A stretch of DNA of 64,000 nucleotides from Rhizobium herbae (GTDB lineage Bacteria; Pseudomonadota; Alphaproteobacteria; Rhizobiales; Rhizobiaceae), in contig NZ_JAGGJV010000003.1 in NCBI RefSeq assembly GCF_017873135.1, positions 496,001 to 560,000 on the forward strand, in the 5' to 3' direction. The notes under the pieces are model-generated. The model made no database searches and was not told the origin of the DNA. It saw only the letters and a list, made by a program, of their open reading frames with translations. The position numbers were made by a program, and so were the translations under genes. Shown here piece by piece: positions 1 to 9,750 of this stretch (position 1 is its first letter; every line of letters begins with the position of its first letter).

Positions 1-543
1 AACGGCTTTGTCGACTTCCTGCTGATAATCCCGGCCTTTATGGAAAAAAGCCCGCGGTTTGTTGGCTGCCGTCATCCAGGACGCGCAATAGTCGAGAAGT
101 AACGGCAGATCCGCCAGCGCCCGGGCCGAAATTGCATCGCATTCAGGTACAACGGTGACTGATTCCTCGATGCGAATCGGATGTACAGACCCGCGCGCAC
201 CGGTTTCATTCAGGGCCACGCGCAGGAAGGCAGCTTTCTTGTTGTTGCTTTCCACGAGGTGCACCCAACCATCCCCCAGTTCGGCCAGAAAAATCGCTGT
301 AATAATACCGGGAAATCCACCGCCGCTGCCAAGATCCACCCATCGTTTCGGGCCCGGAAACAGTTGAAAAATCTGCGCGCTATCAGCGATATGGCGCTGC
401 CATAGATCGGAGAGCGTCGAGGGCGCAACAAGATTGATTGACTTGGCCCATTTTTGGAAAAGAGCGGCGAAGAGTTCAAGCCTCTCGGACGTTTCACGTG
501 AAACACGCACTCCGTTCAGTGCATTGGAAGGACTCGCAATCAT
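1..543 (-). CDS. rsmG: 16S rRNA (guanine527-N7)-methyltransferase RsmG, 3' end outside the window
   Basis: SAM-dependent methyltransferase that modifies G527 of 16S rRNA in the cytoplasm. The 181 codons visible start at ATG 543, which overlaps the mnmG stop (ATGA). The SAM-binding glycine loop [12 protein letters not shown] lies at about residues 69-80, and [13 protein letters not shown] at about 95-107 is the usual second motif. Family members are about 205-215 residues, so roughly 25-30 are missing at the C terminus. Residues 14-18 (VSRET) are encoded by a ParB-site sequence. In rhizobia parA and parB normally follow this gene, which would put them just left of the window; that is inference. 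Identity is firm. Confidence 0.95.
   Translation of the reverse strand, partial: MIASPSNALNGVRVSRETSERLELFAALFQKWAKSINLVAPSTLSDLWQRHIADSAQIFQLFPGPKRWVDLGSGGGFPGIITAIFLAELGDGWVHLVESNNKKAAFLRVALNETGARGSVHPIRIEESVTVVPECDAISARALADLPLLLDYCASWMTAANKPRAFFHKGRDYQQEVDKAV
490..505. promoter_or_regulatory. parS: parS site 1 (ParB-binding), inside rsmG
   Basis: cGTTTCACGTGAAACa contains a perfect 14-bp palindrome and matches the conserved bacterial parS consensus TGTTTCACGTGAAACA at 15 of 16 positions. It lies in the rsmG coding sequence, about 6.6 kb from the proposed origin. The ParB site assignment rests on consensus only. Confidence 0.88.
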
Positions 544-2423
544 TGAATCGCCTGTTTCGAATACTCTACCGAAGTGTGGTCGGCCTTACGAATGTGCGCA
601 AGAATAAGGGATATGGCTGAGGGCGTGATCCCATCCACTTTCATAGCTTGAGCCAGATTGCGTGGTCTCGCAGCGTTCAGCTTCAGCTTCAGTTCATTCG
701 AAAGGCCGGACAACGAATCAAAATCCAATCCATCTGGAATAACACGACTTTCCTCGCGCTGAACACCGGCGATATCCGCCGCCTGCCGATCCATATAGAC
801 CGCATATGTCGCGTCGATCTCCAGCGCTTCGGCCAGTTTGCTATCCATCGCTGCCAGTTCTGGCCATACGGAACTTAGCGACTGTATGGTATGTTCGGCA
901 TAAGACAGCAGTTCAAATGCCGATCGACGTTGACCATCCAGGTTCAACTTCAGACCATGCGTACGTCCTTCGGTCGGCGTCACGGTCAAGGACTTCAACA
1001 TCTCCCGGTTTGAATTGATGTCACTGACCCATCTGGTAAACCTGGACGCGCGATCCCCGGATACGCATCCGAGCGAGATCGCTTCAGGCGTCAATCGAAC
1101 ATCTGCATTGTCGGCGCGCAGGGATAGACGATATTCCGCGCGGGACGTAAACATCCGATAGGGCTCCGCTACGCCGCGAGATGTCAGATCATCGATCATC
1201 ACGCCGATGTAGGAGTTTGTGCGGCTGAATTCATGCGAGGCGCTGCCAGCGCAAAGGAGGGCGGCGTTCAAGCCCGCAACAAGACCCTGAGCGCCCGCTT
1301 CTTCGTAACCGGTCGTACCGTTGATTTGACCGGCAAGAAACAATCCCGGAATCTTCCGTGCTTCGAGCGAGGCCGAGAGCTCGCGTGGATCAACATGGTC
1401 ATACTCGATGGCATAGCCTGGCTGCAGGATGGAAACATTTTCCAGGCCCGGGATGGTTCTGATGAAAGCCTGCTGGACATCCTCCGGTAGCGACGTGGAA
1501 ATCCCGTTCGGGTAAACCGTATCGTCATCCAGTCCTTCCGGCTCCAGAAATATCTGATGACCGTCCCGCTCGCCGAACTTGACAATCTTGTCTTCGATGG
1601 ACGGGCAATAGCGCGGGCCAACACCCTCGATCTGCCCCGAATACATCGCCGACTTGTTCAAATTGTCGGAGATGATCTTATGCGTCGCATCCGTGGTTCG
1701 TGTAACACCGCATTCGATCTGCCTGTTGACGATGCGGTCCGTCATGAAGGAAAACGGCACGGGATCTTCATCCGCACCCTGCCGGCCGACAGATTGCCAG
1801 TCGATGGTCTTCCCATCCAGGCGAGCCGGCGTTCCCGTCTTCAGACGGCCAAGACGTAGCCCGAAACGCTCCAGTGTCCCCGACAATCCAAGCGACGGGT
1901 CTTCCCCGACACGCCCGGCTGGAATCTTTCGATTGCCGATATGAATGAGCCCGCGCAGAAAGGTTCCAGTCGTCAGAACGACTGCGCCACAGGATATAAC
2001 TCGTCCATCGGCAAGAATAATTCCGCTCAAACGGCCGCCTTGCAGCTGTAAATCGAATGCATCGCCTTCAATCACATCAAGGCCCTTGATGGCCTGAATT
2101 TCGGCTTGCATGGCCTGTCGGTAAAGTTTTCGATCGGCCTGGGTCCGGGGGCCACGGACAGCGGGGCCTTTGCGCCGGTTCAGGAGGCGGAACTGGATGC
2201 CCGCCGCATCAGCAACCCGCCCCATCAATCCGTCCATCGCATCGATTTCGCGAACGAGATGGCCCTTTCCGAGGCCGCCGATCGCAGGATTGCAGGACAT
2301 GACCCCAATCGTATCCCGCTTGTGCGTCACCAGTGCGGTTTTCGCGCCCAAACGCGCTGCTGCACCCGCAGCCTCGCATCCAGCGTGTCCACCGCCAATG
2401 ACAATGACATCATAGTCGAACAT
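540..2423 (-). CDS. mnmG: tRNA uridine-5-carboxymethylaminomethyl modification enzyme MnmG (GidA)
   Basis: FAD-dependent partner of MnmE; the complex installs the cmnm5/nm5 group on U34 of certain tRNAs using methylene-THF. The 627-residue length is normal for the family. The dinucleotide-binding motif [10 protein letters not shown] is at residues 10-19, and the signature [11 protein letters not shown] is at about 44-54. It lies between mnmE and rsmG in the usual origin-proximal order mnmE-mnmG-rsmG, all leftward. The stop codon overlaps the rsmG start, suggesting translational coupling. A parS-like palindrome sits 37 bp upstream of the start. Confidence 0.97.
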   Translation of the reverse strand: MFDYDVIVIGGGHAGCEAAGAAARLGAKTALVTHKRDTIGVMSCNPAIGGLGKGHLVREIDAMDGLMGRVADAAGIQFRLLNRRKGPAVRGPRTQADRKLYRQAMQAEIQAIKGLDVIEGDAFDLQLQGGRLSGIILADGRVISCGAVVLTTGTFLRGLIHIGNRKIPAGRVGEDPSLGLSGTLERFGLRLGRLKTGTPARLDGKTIDWQSVGRQGADEDPVPFSFMTDRIVNRQIECGVTRTTDATHKIISDNLNKSAMYSGQIEGVGPRYCPSIEDKIVKFGERDGHQIFLEPEGLDDDTVYPNGISTSLPEDVQQAFIRTIPGLENVSILQPGYAIEYDHVDPRELSASLEARKIPGLFLAGQINGTTGYEEAGAQGLVAGLNAALLCAGSASHEFSRTNSYIGVMIDDLTSRGVAEPYRMFTSRAEYRLSLRADNADVRLTPEAISLGCVSGDRASRFTRWVSDINSNREMLKSLTVTPTEGRTHGLKLNLDGQRRSAFELLSYAEHTIQSLSSVWPELAAMDSKLAEALEIDATYAVYMDRQAADIAGVQREESRVIPDGLDFDSLSGLSNELKLKLNAARPRNLAQAMKVDGITPSAISLILAHIRKADHTSVEYSKQAIQ

Positions 2424-2459
2424 ATGAAGCCGTCTCCATTACGGCATTTCAAGGCGAAT

Positions 2460-2475
2460 CGTTTCACGTGAAACA
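2460..2475. promoter_or_regulatory. parS: parS site 2 (ParB-binding), mnmG-mnmE gap
   Basis: cGTTTCACGTGAAACa is identical over 16 bp to site 1 and again matches parS at 15 of 16 positions. It is in the 90-bp gap between mnmG and mnmE, about 4.6 kb from the proposed origin. No coding constraint explains its conservation here. Confidence 0.88.
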
Positions 2476-2513
2476 TCCAACAAGACTCGCCAACGTTGTA
2501 CAACGGCTACATC

Positions 2514-3854
2514 TCATTTGCCGATACAGAATTCTGAAAAGATGACGTCAAGCAAATCCTCGACATCGACACGCCCGGTTATGCGACCGAGCGCATCTCC
2601 GGCCTGCCGAAGATACTCAGCCTGAATATCAAGTCCACAATTAGATTGCGCCAAACTCATATCGACCGCCGCGCTTGCCTGCTGCAAACAGCTCACATGT
2701 CTCTTCCGCGTCGGCAAAGACAATGCGGTCTGCCCGGACAGATCGGGCAGAAACCGCGTCAGGTCTTCCACAAGTCGGTCAATGCCCACGCCGGTGACCG
2801 TCGAGATCAGTACGTCAACAGCGGCCTTATCCCACAAAAGAGGGTTTTGATCAATCTTGGTGCCGATACGAATGACCGGCTTTGATCGCCCATATTGCTG
2901 CATGGCTGCAAAGCCGTCCGGCCTATCCGCGAGAAGAAGAATCACATCTGCTTGATCGATCGTCATATGGGCGCGACGTATGCCCTCCAGTTCGACCCGG
3001 TCCTCGGTTTCACGGAGACCGGCAGTGTCGAACAGTCGAACGCTGAATCCGGCTAATGATAGGTCAACTGACAGAACATCTCTCGTCGTCCCCGCGATAT
3101 CGGTGACGATCGCAACGTCACGGCGTGCGAGATAGTTCAACAGGCTTGATTTACCGGCATTCGGTTCGCCAGCGATGACGATCTTCAAGCCGTCCCGGAT
3201 AATCTCCGCCACCCCGGCGCCGGCCAGGTGATCGTCAATCTCCGCTCTCAGCAACCGCATGTCAGCCCAGATGCGCTGCGCGACGGAGCCTGGAACATCG
3301 TCCTCATCGGCGAAGTCGAGTTCGGCCTCGATCATCGCTCTTGCGTGCGTCAGCCTGCGTGCCCAGCCTTGATAGAGCGCCGAAAGCGTGCCGCTGGAAT
3401 GCTCCTGTGCAAGCCGTCGCTGCATTTCGGTCTCGGCGGAAATCAAATCGGCAAGACCCTCGATCTCCACGAGATCGAGTTTGCCATTGTGGAAGGCACG
3501 GCGTGAAAATTCGCCGGCCTCGGCATGCCGGAGACCCGGCAAAGCGGCCAGTTCCGCCAGAATGGCATCGACGACGGCGCGGCCACCATGAACCTGCAAC
3601 TCCGCGCAATCTTCACCCGTGAACGACGCTGGCCCTGAAAAGTAGAGAACGAGCCCCTGGTCCAGTACATCACCGTTTCGACTGCGAATCGATCGCAGAG
3701 TAGCGTGACGTGGTCCCGGTACCAGGCCACACAGCTTCGTGAGAACATCAGACGTGTGGGGACCACTGACGCGAATGACCGCAACGCCTGCCGGCAAAGC
3801 GCCAGATGACAGGGCATAGATGGTATCGGTCGTGGCCAACGGTTGATGGATCAA
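2514..3854 (-). CDS. mnmE: tRNA modification GTPase MnmE (TrmE)
   Basis: GTPase partner of MnmG in tRNA U34 modification. The 446-residue protein has the N-terminal folate-binding TrmE domain (about 1-120), a helical domain and an inserted G domain: G1 loop GEPNAGKS at 229-236, TTRD at about 256-259 and DTAG at 276-279. The C terminus ends in the conserved CIGK, whose cysteine is characteristic of the family. All landmarks are intact. It follows rho in the leftward gene order but is separated from it by a strong terminator, so it probably has its own promoter in 3855-3957. Confidence 0.97.
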   Translation of the reverse strand: MIHQPLATTDTIYALSSGALPAGVAVIRVSGPHTSDVLTKLCGLVPGPRHATLRSIRSRNGDVLDQGLVLYFSGPASFTGEDCAELQVHGGRAVVDAILAELAALPGLRHAEAGEFSRRAFHNGKLDLVEIEGLADLISAETEMQRRLAQEHSSGTLSALYQGWARRLTHARAMIEAELDFADEDDVPGSVAQRIWADMRLLRAEIDDHLAGAGVAEIIRDGLKIVIAGEPNAGKSSLLNYLARRDVAIVTDIAGTTRDVLSVDLSLAGFSVRLFDTAGLRETEDRVELEGIRRAHMTIDQADVILLLADRPDGFAAMQQYGRSKPVIRIGTKIDQNPLLWDKAAVDVLISTVTGVGIDRLVEDLTRFLPDLSGQTALSLPTRKRHVSCLQQASAAVDMSLAQSNCGLDIQAEYLRQAGDALGRITGRVDVEDLLDVIFSEFCIGK

Positions 3855-3957
3855 TGTCGGGATGCCCCTGTTCTAATATCGCGAAATACGCTTCCCACCT
3901 TCTTCACGTCGGGGATTCCGACGACAGAATCCGGCTAAAGGATGATCGGGTCAAAAC

Positions 3958-3990
3958 ACAAAAGCCCAGGCTGAACCTGGGCTTTTGTGC
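3958..3990 (-). terminator. Rho-independent terminator after rho
   Basis: A 14-bp perfect stem (CACAAAAGCCCAGG / CCTGGGCTTTTGTG) with a 5-nt loop, followed on the minus strand by a T-rich tract. It lies 18 bp beyond the rho stop codon, so the rho gene appears to end at an intrinsic terminator. Confidence 0.9.
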
Positions 3991-4007
3991 GAAAACATCG
4001 TCTTCGA

Positions 4008-5273
4008 TCAGGTGTTCATCGAATCGAAGAAGTCGCCGTTTGTCTTTGTCTGCTTCAGCTTGTCGATCAGGAACTCGATCGCATCCGTCGTTCCCATCGG
4101 CGCTAGGATACGGCGCAGAACGAAGATCTTCTGCAGATCCTGGCGCGGCACCAGAAGGTCTTCCTTGCGCGTGCCGGACTTGAGGATATCCATCGACGGG
4201 AAGATGCGTTTGTCGGCGACCTTCCGGTCGAGCACGATTTCAGAGTTGCCGGTACCCTTGAACTCTTCGAAAATGACTTCGTCCATGCGGCTGCCGGTAT
4301 CGATCAGCGCCGTGGCGATAATCGTCAGCGAGCCGCCTTCCTCGATGTTACGGGCAGCACCGAAGAAACGCTTCGGGCGCTGCAGGGCGTTGGCGTCCAC
4401 ACCGCCGGTCAGGACCTTGCCCGACGACGGCACGACCGTGTTGTAGGCGCGGCCGAGACGAGTGATCGAATCGAGTAGGATGACAACGTCGCGGCCGTGT
4501 TCGACCAGGCGCTTGGCCTTTTCGATGACCATTTCGGCGACCTGAACGTGGCGTGTTGCAGGCTCGTCGAAGGTCGAGGAAACAACCTCGCCCTTGACGG
4601 AGCGCTGCATGTCGGTGACTTCCTCCGGCCGCTCGTCGATCAGTAGAACGATCAGGTAGCATTCCGGATGATTGGCGGTGATAGAATGGGCAATGTTCTG
4701 CAGGAGAACGGTCTTACCCGTGCGCGGCGGCGCGACGATCAGGCCGCGCTGGCCCTTGCCGAGCGGGGCGATTAGGTCGATGACGCGGGCCGACAGGTCC
4801 TTCGAGGTCGGAACTTCGAGTTCCATCTTGAAGCGTTCGTTCGGATAGAGCGGCGTCAGATTGTCGAAATGGACCTTGTGTCGGATCTTTTCCGGATCTT
4901 CAAAATTGATCGTATTGACCTTGAGAAGCGCGAAATAACGTTCGCCTTCCTTCGGTCCGCGGATCGGGCCTTCGACGGTATCGCCTGTCTTCAGCGAGAA
5001 ACGGCGGATCTGCGAGGGCGAGATGTAGATGTCGTCGGGCCCCGGCAGATAGTTGGCATTGGCCGAGCGCAGGAAGCCGAAGCCGTCCTGCAGCACTTCG
5101 ACGACACCTTCGCCGATGATCTCGACATCCTGGCTTGCCAGCATTTTCAGGATCGCGAACATCAGTTCCTGCTTGCGCATCACACTGGCGTTCTCGACCT
5201 CGACCGATTCGGCAAAAGCCAGCAGATCGGTCGCGGATTTATTTTTCAGTTCTTGTAGCTTCATTTCAGCCAT
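4008..5273 (-). CDS. rho: Transcription termination factor Rho
   Basis: Hexameric RNA-dependent ATPase that terminates transcription. I chose ATG 5273 ([10 protein letters not shown]), giving the usual 421 residues. The reading frame stays open to 5405, but the upstream part does not resemble the family. Visible parts are the RNA-binding cold-shock-like domain with DGFGFLRS at 63-70, Walker A APPRTGKT at 181-188, the Walker B region LLIDERPEE, and the Q/R-loop segment with [14 protein letters not shown]. It stands alone between hemJ and mnmE, with a 193-bp leader upstream. Rho is often autoregulated through its leader; nothing in the sequence proves this here. Confidence 0.97.
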   Translation of the reverse strand: MAEMKLQELKNKSATDLLAFAESVEVENASVMRKQELMFAILKMLASQDVEIIGEGVVEVLQDGFGFLRSANANYLPGPDDIYISPSQIRRFSLKTGDTVEGPIRGPKEGERYFALLKVNTINFEDPEKIRHKVHFDNLTPLYPNERFKMELEVPTSKDLSARVIDLIAPLGKGQRGLIVAPPRTGKTVLLQNIAHSITANHPECYLIVLLIDERPEEVTDMQRSVKGEVVSSTFDEPATRHVQVAEMVIEKAKRLVEHGRDVVILLDSITRLGRAYNTVVPSSGKVLTGGVDANALQRPKRFFGAARNIEEGGSLTIIATALIDTGSRMDEVIFEEFKGTGNSEIVLDRKVADKRIFPSMDILKSGTRKEDLLVPRQDLQKIFVLRRILAPMGTTDAIEFLIDKLKQTKTNGDFFDSMNT

Positions 5274-5427
5274 GAAGGGGACCACACTTGGAATCGGAAT
5301 GGAAGGTCGGCGTGCTTGATGTAAGGGGAGCTGCGGCGGAAGGGGCAGGCTCGTAACGTTTACACATGCCACGAAAGAGGAGATGGCGGGAAAATAGCGA
5401 TTCACTCGGTGCGCCGCAAGGGGTTTA

Positions 5428-5439
5428 CGGTAATTACCG
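5428..5439. promoter_or_regulatory. 12-bp perfect palindrome upstream of rho
   Basis: CGGTAATTACCG lies in the hemJ-rho gap, about 155 bp before the rho ATG and within an otherwise featureless leader. It could be a protein-binding site near a rho promoter. I know of no specific regulator for it. Confidence 0.3.
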
Positions 5440-5466
5440 AAAGTTTCCTTATTGAACGCGCCGCAA

Positions 5467-6006
5467 TCAAAAAGGTTTCACCACCGCCATGATGACGATG
5501 AGGATCATCAGCAGTGTCGGCGCCTCGTTCATCAGCCGCCAATAGCGGGCGCTGCGGGTGTTTTCATCCCGCGCAAACGTCCGCACCGCACGGCTGAACA
5601 GCACATGGACGCCGGTCAAGAGAACGACCAGCAGCAGCTTGGCATGCAGCCATCCGCCCTGAAAGCCGTAAACGCTCCAGGCGAGATAGAGCCCCAGAAC
5701 CCAGGTGATCATCATCGCCGGGTTCATGATAACCTTCAAAAGCCGCTGCTCCATCATCTTGAAGGTTTCCGACTGTTCCGATCCCGGCGCCGCATCGGTG
5801 TGGTAAATGAAAAGCCGTGGCATGTAGAGCAGCGCTGCCATCCAGGACATCACGGCAATGATGTGCAGCGCCTTGATCCAGAGGTACAGATTGTCCGGCT
5901 GCCAGATGAACAGCCCGGCAAGCAGGGCCACGAACAGGCCGATCGCGATGAAAGCGCGGGCACGGGCTTTTTTCCCGGGCCGGACGTCGGTCTGACGCTC
6001 GTTCAT
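5467..6006 (-). CDS. hemJ: Protoporphyrinogen IX oxidase HemJ (CopD-like membrane protein)
   Basis: Membrane enzyme that oxidises protoporphyrinogen IX to protoporphyrin IX in haem synthesis. The 179-residue protein has four hydrophobic segments (about 18-36, 44-64, 93-112 and 120-140) and a further C-terminal one. It carries the family landmarks [12 protein letters not shown], with His48, and WLHAKLLL, with Lys123. Its start overlaps the hemE stop, so the pair is probably co-transcribed and both act in haem biosynthesis. The 179-residue size is typical for alphaproteobacterial HemJ. Confidence 0.93.
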   Translation of the reverse strand: MNERQTDVRPGKKARARAFIAIGLFVALLAGLFIWQPDNLYLWIKALHIIAVMSWMAALLYMPRLFIYHTDAAPGSEQSETFKMMEQRLLKVIMNPAMMITWVLGLYLAWSVYGFQGGWLHAKLLLVVLLTGVHVLFSRAVRTFARDENTRSARYWRLMNEAPTLLMILIVIMAVVKPF

Positions 6007-7037
6007 TGTTTGGCTCCGCGGACCCGTGCGACGAGCCGGGATACATTTTCCGGATCGGCCTGGGGCGTAATCCCATGCCCGAGATTGAAGATCAGCGGCC
6101 CATTGCCAAGCTTCTGCAGGACCGCGTCGATCCCCTCGTCAAGCGCTTGCCCGCCAGCCACGACCCGCATCGGATCGAGATTGCCCTGCACCGGGCCGTC
6201 CTTTTGAAGCTCGGCAGCAAAGGAAAGCGGCACCGACCAGTCGAGGCCGATTGCATCCGCATCGGTTTTCTGCCGGTAGTCTTTCAGGAGAATTCCAGCG
6301 CCCTTGGCAAAAGCAATGATCTTCGCATCCGGCCGCCGGGCACGAACGCTGTCAATCATCCGCCGAACCGGTTTGACGGCATAACGAAGGAACTCCTCCT
6401 CGCCGAGAACGCCGGCCCAGGAATCGAAAATCTGTACCGCATCGGCGCCGGCATCGATCTGCTCGACAAGATAGTCCGCCGAGACCTCGGCAAGCACCGC
6501 CAGCAGCCGATCGAAAGCTTCGGGGTGACGGTACGCAAAAAGCCGTGCCGGCGCCTGGTCGGGCGTTCCGTGCCCGGCAATCATGTACGTCGCCACCGTC
6601 CACGGCGCACCGCAGAAACCGAGCAGTGTCGTTTCATCCGGCAATTCCCGGCGCAACCGGCGAACCGTTTCCATAACAGGTTTCAGATGGTGCGATACCG
6701 GCCCGCTGTCGAGCTTGACGATATCGTCGACATCGATCGGATCCATCTTCGGTCCATGCCCTTCCTCGAAGCGGACATTGCGCTTCAGGGCATCAGGGAT
6801 GACCAGGATATCCGAAAACAGGATGGCCGCATCGAAGGCGTAGCGCCGTATCGGCTGCAGCGTTACCTCGACAGCCATTTCCGGCGAATAACAGAGATCG
6901 AGAAAGCTGCCCGCCTTGGCGCGTGTCTGTCGATATTCGGGGAGATACCGGCCCGCCTGCCGCATCAGCCAGACCGGGGGAGGCGAGAGCGTTTCTCCGT
7001 TCAACACCTGTAGCACCTTACGGCTTTGCGCAGTCAC
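6003..7037 (-). CDS. hemE: Uroporphyrinogen decarboxylase HemE
   Basis: Decarboxylates the four acetate side chains of uroporphyrinogen III to give coproporphyrinogen III. The 344-residue length is normal. The signature [11 protein letters not shown] is at 26-36, and [11 protein letters not shown] and [12 protein letters not shown] follow. The start is GTG 7037, preceded by GGGAGA at a good distance. It is the last leftward gene before the proposed origin, as in other alphaproteobacteria where hemE borders oriC (Caulobacter is the classic case). Confidence 0.97.
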   Translation of the reverse strand: MTAQSRKVLQVLNGETLSPPPVWLMRQAGRYLPEYRQTRAKAGSFLDLCYSPEMAVEVTLQPIRRYAFDAAILFSDILVIPDALKRNVRFEEGHGPKMDPIDVDDIVKLDSGPVSHHLKPVMETVRRLRRELPDETTLLGFCGAPWTVATYMIAGHGTPDQAPARLFAYRHPEAFDRLLAVLAEVSADYLVEQIDAGADAVQIFDSWAGVLGEEEFLRYAVKPVRRMIDSVRARRPDAKIIAFAKGAGILLKDYRQKTDADAIGLDWSVPLSFAAELQKDGPVQGNLDPMRVVAGGQALDEGIDAVLQKLGNGPLIFNLGHGITPQADPENVSRLVARVRGAKQ

Positions 7038-7129
7038 CGGATACGTTCTCCCACTATAAAAGATATCTATATCTAAGGTTTCTATTTCTTAGAGTCTGTG
7101 ACTATCAAGGATTAAAATCCGTCCGACCC

Positions 7130-7138
7130 TTATCCACA
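7130..7138 (+). promoter_or_regulatory. DnaA box, perfect consensus
   Basis: TTATCCACA, next to the AT-rich tract of the proposed origin. Confidence 0.85.
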
Positions 7139-7270
7139 TCCGAGGCCATTCAATAGAATCCCGCGCGCATTTTTGCCATGCGACAGATAGGAGCGGGGAC
7201 AACGATGGAAAGGTGTGATGAGTCAGGGGCTTCGCAAGATGGCTGAACCGGTGCCTCGTTGTGGACAGCT

Positions 7271-7279
7271 TGTGGATAA
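7271..7279 (-). promoter_or_regulatory. DnaA box, perfect consensus
   Basis: TGTGGATAA, the reverse complement of TTATCCACA. A degenerate box, TGTGGACAG, lies 2 bp upstream at 7260-7268, so two sites are phased about one helical turn apart. Confidence 0.85.
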
Positions 7280-7348
7280 GTTCAGGCCTTCGCTCTGTCA
7301 TGAGTCTTCTCCACATGGCCCCGGAATCCGCATCCCCGGAATCCCGAT

Positions 7349-7357
7349 TGTGAATAA
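7349..7357 (-). promoter_or_regulatory. DnaA box (TTATTCACA type)
   Basis: TGTGAATAA, the reverse complement of TTATTCACA, fits the relaxed consensus TTATNCACA. Confidence 0.7.
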
Positions 7358-7441
7358 CTCGCAGGTTTTCCCCTTGCCTTTGAAACCCGCCGGTCCTTAG
7401 CTGTGGCTGTCCCTGTTTATCAACAGCCCCCGGAGAATAGC

Positions 7442-8266
7442 GTGGAGAACCAGAAAAACTATTTCCACCTGCACCTGATCTCCGATTCGACCGGCGAAAC
7501 GCTGATCGCCGCGGGCAGGGCCGCAGCGGCACAGTTCCAATCATCGCATGCGCTGGAGCATGTCTATCCATTGATACGCAATCGCAAGCAGCTGATGCAG
7601 GTGATGGAAGCGGTCGATGGCGCGCCGGGGATCGTGCTCTATACGATCGTCGATCGGGAGCTTGCCGATATCATCGACGTCACCTGCAAGGAGATGGGCT
7701 TGCCTTGTGTCTCCGTGCTGGAACCGATCATCGATCTCTTCCAGTCTTATCTCGGCGCCACATCCCGCAGGCGGTCCGGCGCGCAGCATGTGATGGATGC
7801 CGATTATTTCGCACGGATCGATGCGCTGAATTTCACGATGGATCATGACGACGGGCAATTGCCGGCCGATTTCAATGACGCCGATGTCGTGCTGATCGGA
7901 ATCAGCCGGACGTCGAAGACACCGACCAGCATCTATCTTGCCAATCGCGGCATCAAGACCGCCAATATCCCAATCGTGCCCGGCGTTCCCCTGCCGGACC
8001 GGTTGATGGAAGCGACAAAACCGCTGGTCGTCGGACTGATTGCCACGGCTGACCGGATCTCGCAGGTGCGCCAGAACCGGGTGCTTGGAACCGCGTCCCA
8101 CAGTTTTCGCGCCGAGGATTATGTCGACCGCGCCTCGATCGCCGAGGAACTGAAATATGCGCGGTCGCTTTGTGCGCGCAACAACTGGCCGACCATCGAT
8201 GTGACACGCCGCTCGATCGAGGAAACCGCCGCCGCGATCGTTGCCCTCAGGCCCCGGCTGCGCTAA
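7442..8266 (+). CDS. ppsR: Pyruvate,phosphate dikinase / PEP synthase regulatory protein (DUF299 kinase-pyrophosphorylase)
   Basis: Bifunctional ADP-dependent kinase / Pi-dependent pyrophosphorylase that switches pyruvate,phosphate dikinase or PEP synthase off and on. I chose GTG 7442 (274 residues), preceded by GGAGA. An upstream GTG at 7403 is in frame, but would place the extra residues inside the origin region and lacks a similar ribosome site. The conserved [10 protein letters not shown] is at 10-20, and the P-loop GISRTSKT is at 153-160. It is the first rightward gene after the origin, where DUF299 genes sit in many alphaproteobacteria. Confidence 0.92.
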   Translation: MENQKNYFHLHLISDSTGETLIAAGRAAAAQFQSSHALEHVYPLIRNRKQLMQVMEAVDGAPGIVLYTIVDRELADIIDVTCKEMGLPCVSVLEPIIDLFQSYLGATSRRRSGAQHVMDADYFARIDALNFTMDHDDGQLPADFNDADVVLIGISRTSKTPTSIYLANRGIKTANIPIVPGVPLPDRLMEATKPLVVGLIATADRISQVRQNRVLGTASHSFRAEDYVDRASIAEELKYARSLCARNNWPTIDVTRRSIEETAAAIVALRPRLR

Positions 8267-8297
8267 GGCGATTCCAGTCAATCAGGATATGAAGACA

Positions 8298-8897
8298 ATG
8301 GCAGGCTCTCTTGTCCTCGCTTCGGCGAGCCCGTTCCGGCGTATGCTTCTGGAAAATGCCGGCATCCGCTTTCAGGCGAGGGCGGCCAATATCGATGAGC
8401 GGGCGATCGAACGCCGGATGGAAAGCCGAGGTTCTTCACCGGAAGAGGTGGCGCTTGTTCTTGCGGAGGCCAAGGCGCGAGATGTCGGAGCGGCTTTTCC
8501 CGGTGATATCATCATCGGCTCCGATCAGACCATGTCGCTGGGCGCGCGCGTCTATCACAAGCCGAAGGACATGGATGAGGCACGAGATCATCTGTTCTCT
8601 CTGTCCGGCCAGACGCACCAGCTGAACAGCGCCGTTGTTTTGACGCTGGGGAACGATGTGCTGTGGAAACATGTGTCTTCCGCCCGGATGTCGGTGCGGG
8701 TTCTGAGCGCCAAGTTCATCGAAGGACATCTCGGTCGGGTCGGGGACAAGGCTCTGTCAAGTGTCGGCGCCTATCAGCTGGAGGGCGAGGGGATACAGCT
8801 GTTCGAGAAAATTGAGGGCGACTATTTCACGATCCTTGGCCTTCCCATGCTGTCGCTTCTTGCCAAATTGCGAGACTTGCGGGTGATCGATGCGTGA
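8298..8897 (+). CDS. maf: Maf family nucleoside triphosphate pyrophosphatase
   Basis: House-cleaning pyrophosphatase that hydrolyses (modified) nucleoside triphosphates. With ATG 8298 the protein has 199 residues. An ATG at 8289 is also possible, but AGGA lies at a better distance from 8298. The Maf N-terminal signature [11 protein letters not shown] is at 5-15, and GSDQTMSLG and the C-terminal [11 protein letters not shown] segment are present. Its stop codon lies inside the aroE reading frame and coincides with the start of parS site 3. It may be co-transcribed with ppsR. Confidence 0.93.
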   Translation: MAGSLVLASASPFRRMLLENAGIRFQARAANIDERAIERRMESRGSSPEEVALVLAEAKARDVGAAFPGDIIIGSDQTMSLGARVYHKPKDMDEARDHLFSLSGQTHQLNSAVVLTLGNDVLWKHVSSARMSVRVLSAKFIEGHLGRVGDKALSSVGAYQLEGEGIQLFEKIEGDYFTILGLPMLSLLAKLRDLRVIDA

Positions 8898-9750
8898 TTC
8901 ACGTGAAACATTTGTTAACCATGCCTTCGTTACCGGCTATCCGATCAAGCATTCGCGCTCGCCGCTGATCCATGGATACTGGCTCAAACAGCTTGGCCTG
9001 GAGGGAAGTTACCGTGCGCACGAGGTGTCTCCCGAGGCGTTTCCCGATTTTATCGCTTCGCTGAAAAATGGGAAATCCGGCTATGCCGGTGGCAACGTCA
9101 CCATTCCGCACAAGGAACTGGCCTTTGCTCTTTCAGATCGCCCGGACGATTTGAGCGACGAACTCGGTGCTTCCAACACCTTGTGGGTCGAGGATGGTCT
9201 GGTGCATGCGACCAACACTGACGGACATGGTTTTACCGCCAATCTCGATGAACGTGCACCCGGATGGGATCACTGTCAAACCGCGGTCATCCTCGGTGCC
9301 GGCGGTGCCAGCCGGGCGGTGATCCAGGCGGTGCGCGATCGCGGCGTGAAGACGATCCACGTCGTCAACCGCACGGCCGCCAGGGCGCAGGAACTGGCGG
9401 ACCGCTTCGGCCCGGCGGTGCACGCGCAGCCGACGGAAGCGTTGTCCGAGGTGATGAAAGACGCCGGTCTCTTCATCAACACCACATCGCTCGGAATGGA
9501 TGGGGCGGTGGTGCCTGAGATCGACTTCACGACCATGAAGGCCGACAGCATCGTCACGGACATTGTCTATGTGCCGCTGAAGACGCCGATCCTTGCGCAA
9601 GCCGAAGCGCAGGGTTTCGCCATCGTCGATGGCCTCGGCATGCTCCTGCATCAGGCGGCGCCCGGTTTTGAAAAATGGTTTGGCAAAAGGCCGGTGGTCG
9701 ATGCGACATTGCGCCAGATCATTATCGACGACATGGCGCGCCACGCATGA
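8890..9750 (+). CDS. aroE: Shikimate dehydrogenase AroE
   Basis: NADPH-dependent reduction of 3-dehydroshikimate to shikimate in aromatic amino-acid synthesis. At 286 residues it is slightly longer than the family norm because of the N terminus. Shikimate-binding SRSPLIH is at 22-28, the catalytic Lys75 is in NVTIPHKE, Asp111 is in TDGHGF, and the nucleotide loop GAGGASR is at 136-142. ATG 8890 overlaps the end of maf by 8 bp. The first codons (SRET) are written by a parS site, so part of the N terminus reflects that DNA constraint. Confidence 0.95.
   Translation: MRDSRETFVNHAFVTGYPIKHSRSPLIHGYWLKQLGLEGSYRAHEVSPEAFPDFIASLKNGKSGYAGGNVTIPHKELAFALSDRPDDLSDELGASNTLWVEDGLVHATNTDGHGFTANLDERAPGWDHCQTAVILGAGGASRAVIQAVRDRGVKTIHVVNRTAARAQELADRFGPAVHAQPTEALSEVMKDAGLFINTTSLGMDGAVVPEIDFTTMKADSIVTDIVYVPLKTPILAQAEAQGFAIVDGLGMLLHQAAPGFEKWFGKRPVVDATLRQIIIDDMARHA
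8895..8910. promoter_or_regulatory. parS: parS site 3 (ParB-binding) at the maf-aroE junction
   Basis: TGATTCACGTGAAACA has one mismatch to TGTTTCACGTGAAACA. It contains the maf stop codon and codons 3-7 of aroE, and lies about 1.6 kb right of the proposed origin. Confidence 0.85.

Larger units (their letters stand above)
7038..7441. other. oriC: Chromosomal replication origin (oriC), non-coding hemE-ppsR region
   Basis: About 400 bp without a convincing gene, between divergent hemE and ppsR. An AT-rich tract at about 7052-7118 could be the unwinding element. Two perfect DnaA boxes (7130, 7271), one box matching TTATNCACA (7349) and weaker ones (TGTGGACAG 7260, TTCTCCACA 7307, TTATCAACA 7417) are present. 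Six GANTC sites lie in about 250 bp. Genes on both sides point away from it, and parS sites lie on both flanks. The location next to hemE agrees with established alphaproteobacterial origins. Replication activity itself is inferred. Confidence 0.85.

Noticed and set aside
7089-7571. 160-residue minus-strand frame across the origin
   Set aside because: It overlaps the DnaA boxes and the start of ppsR and has no family resemblance.
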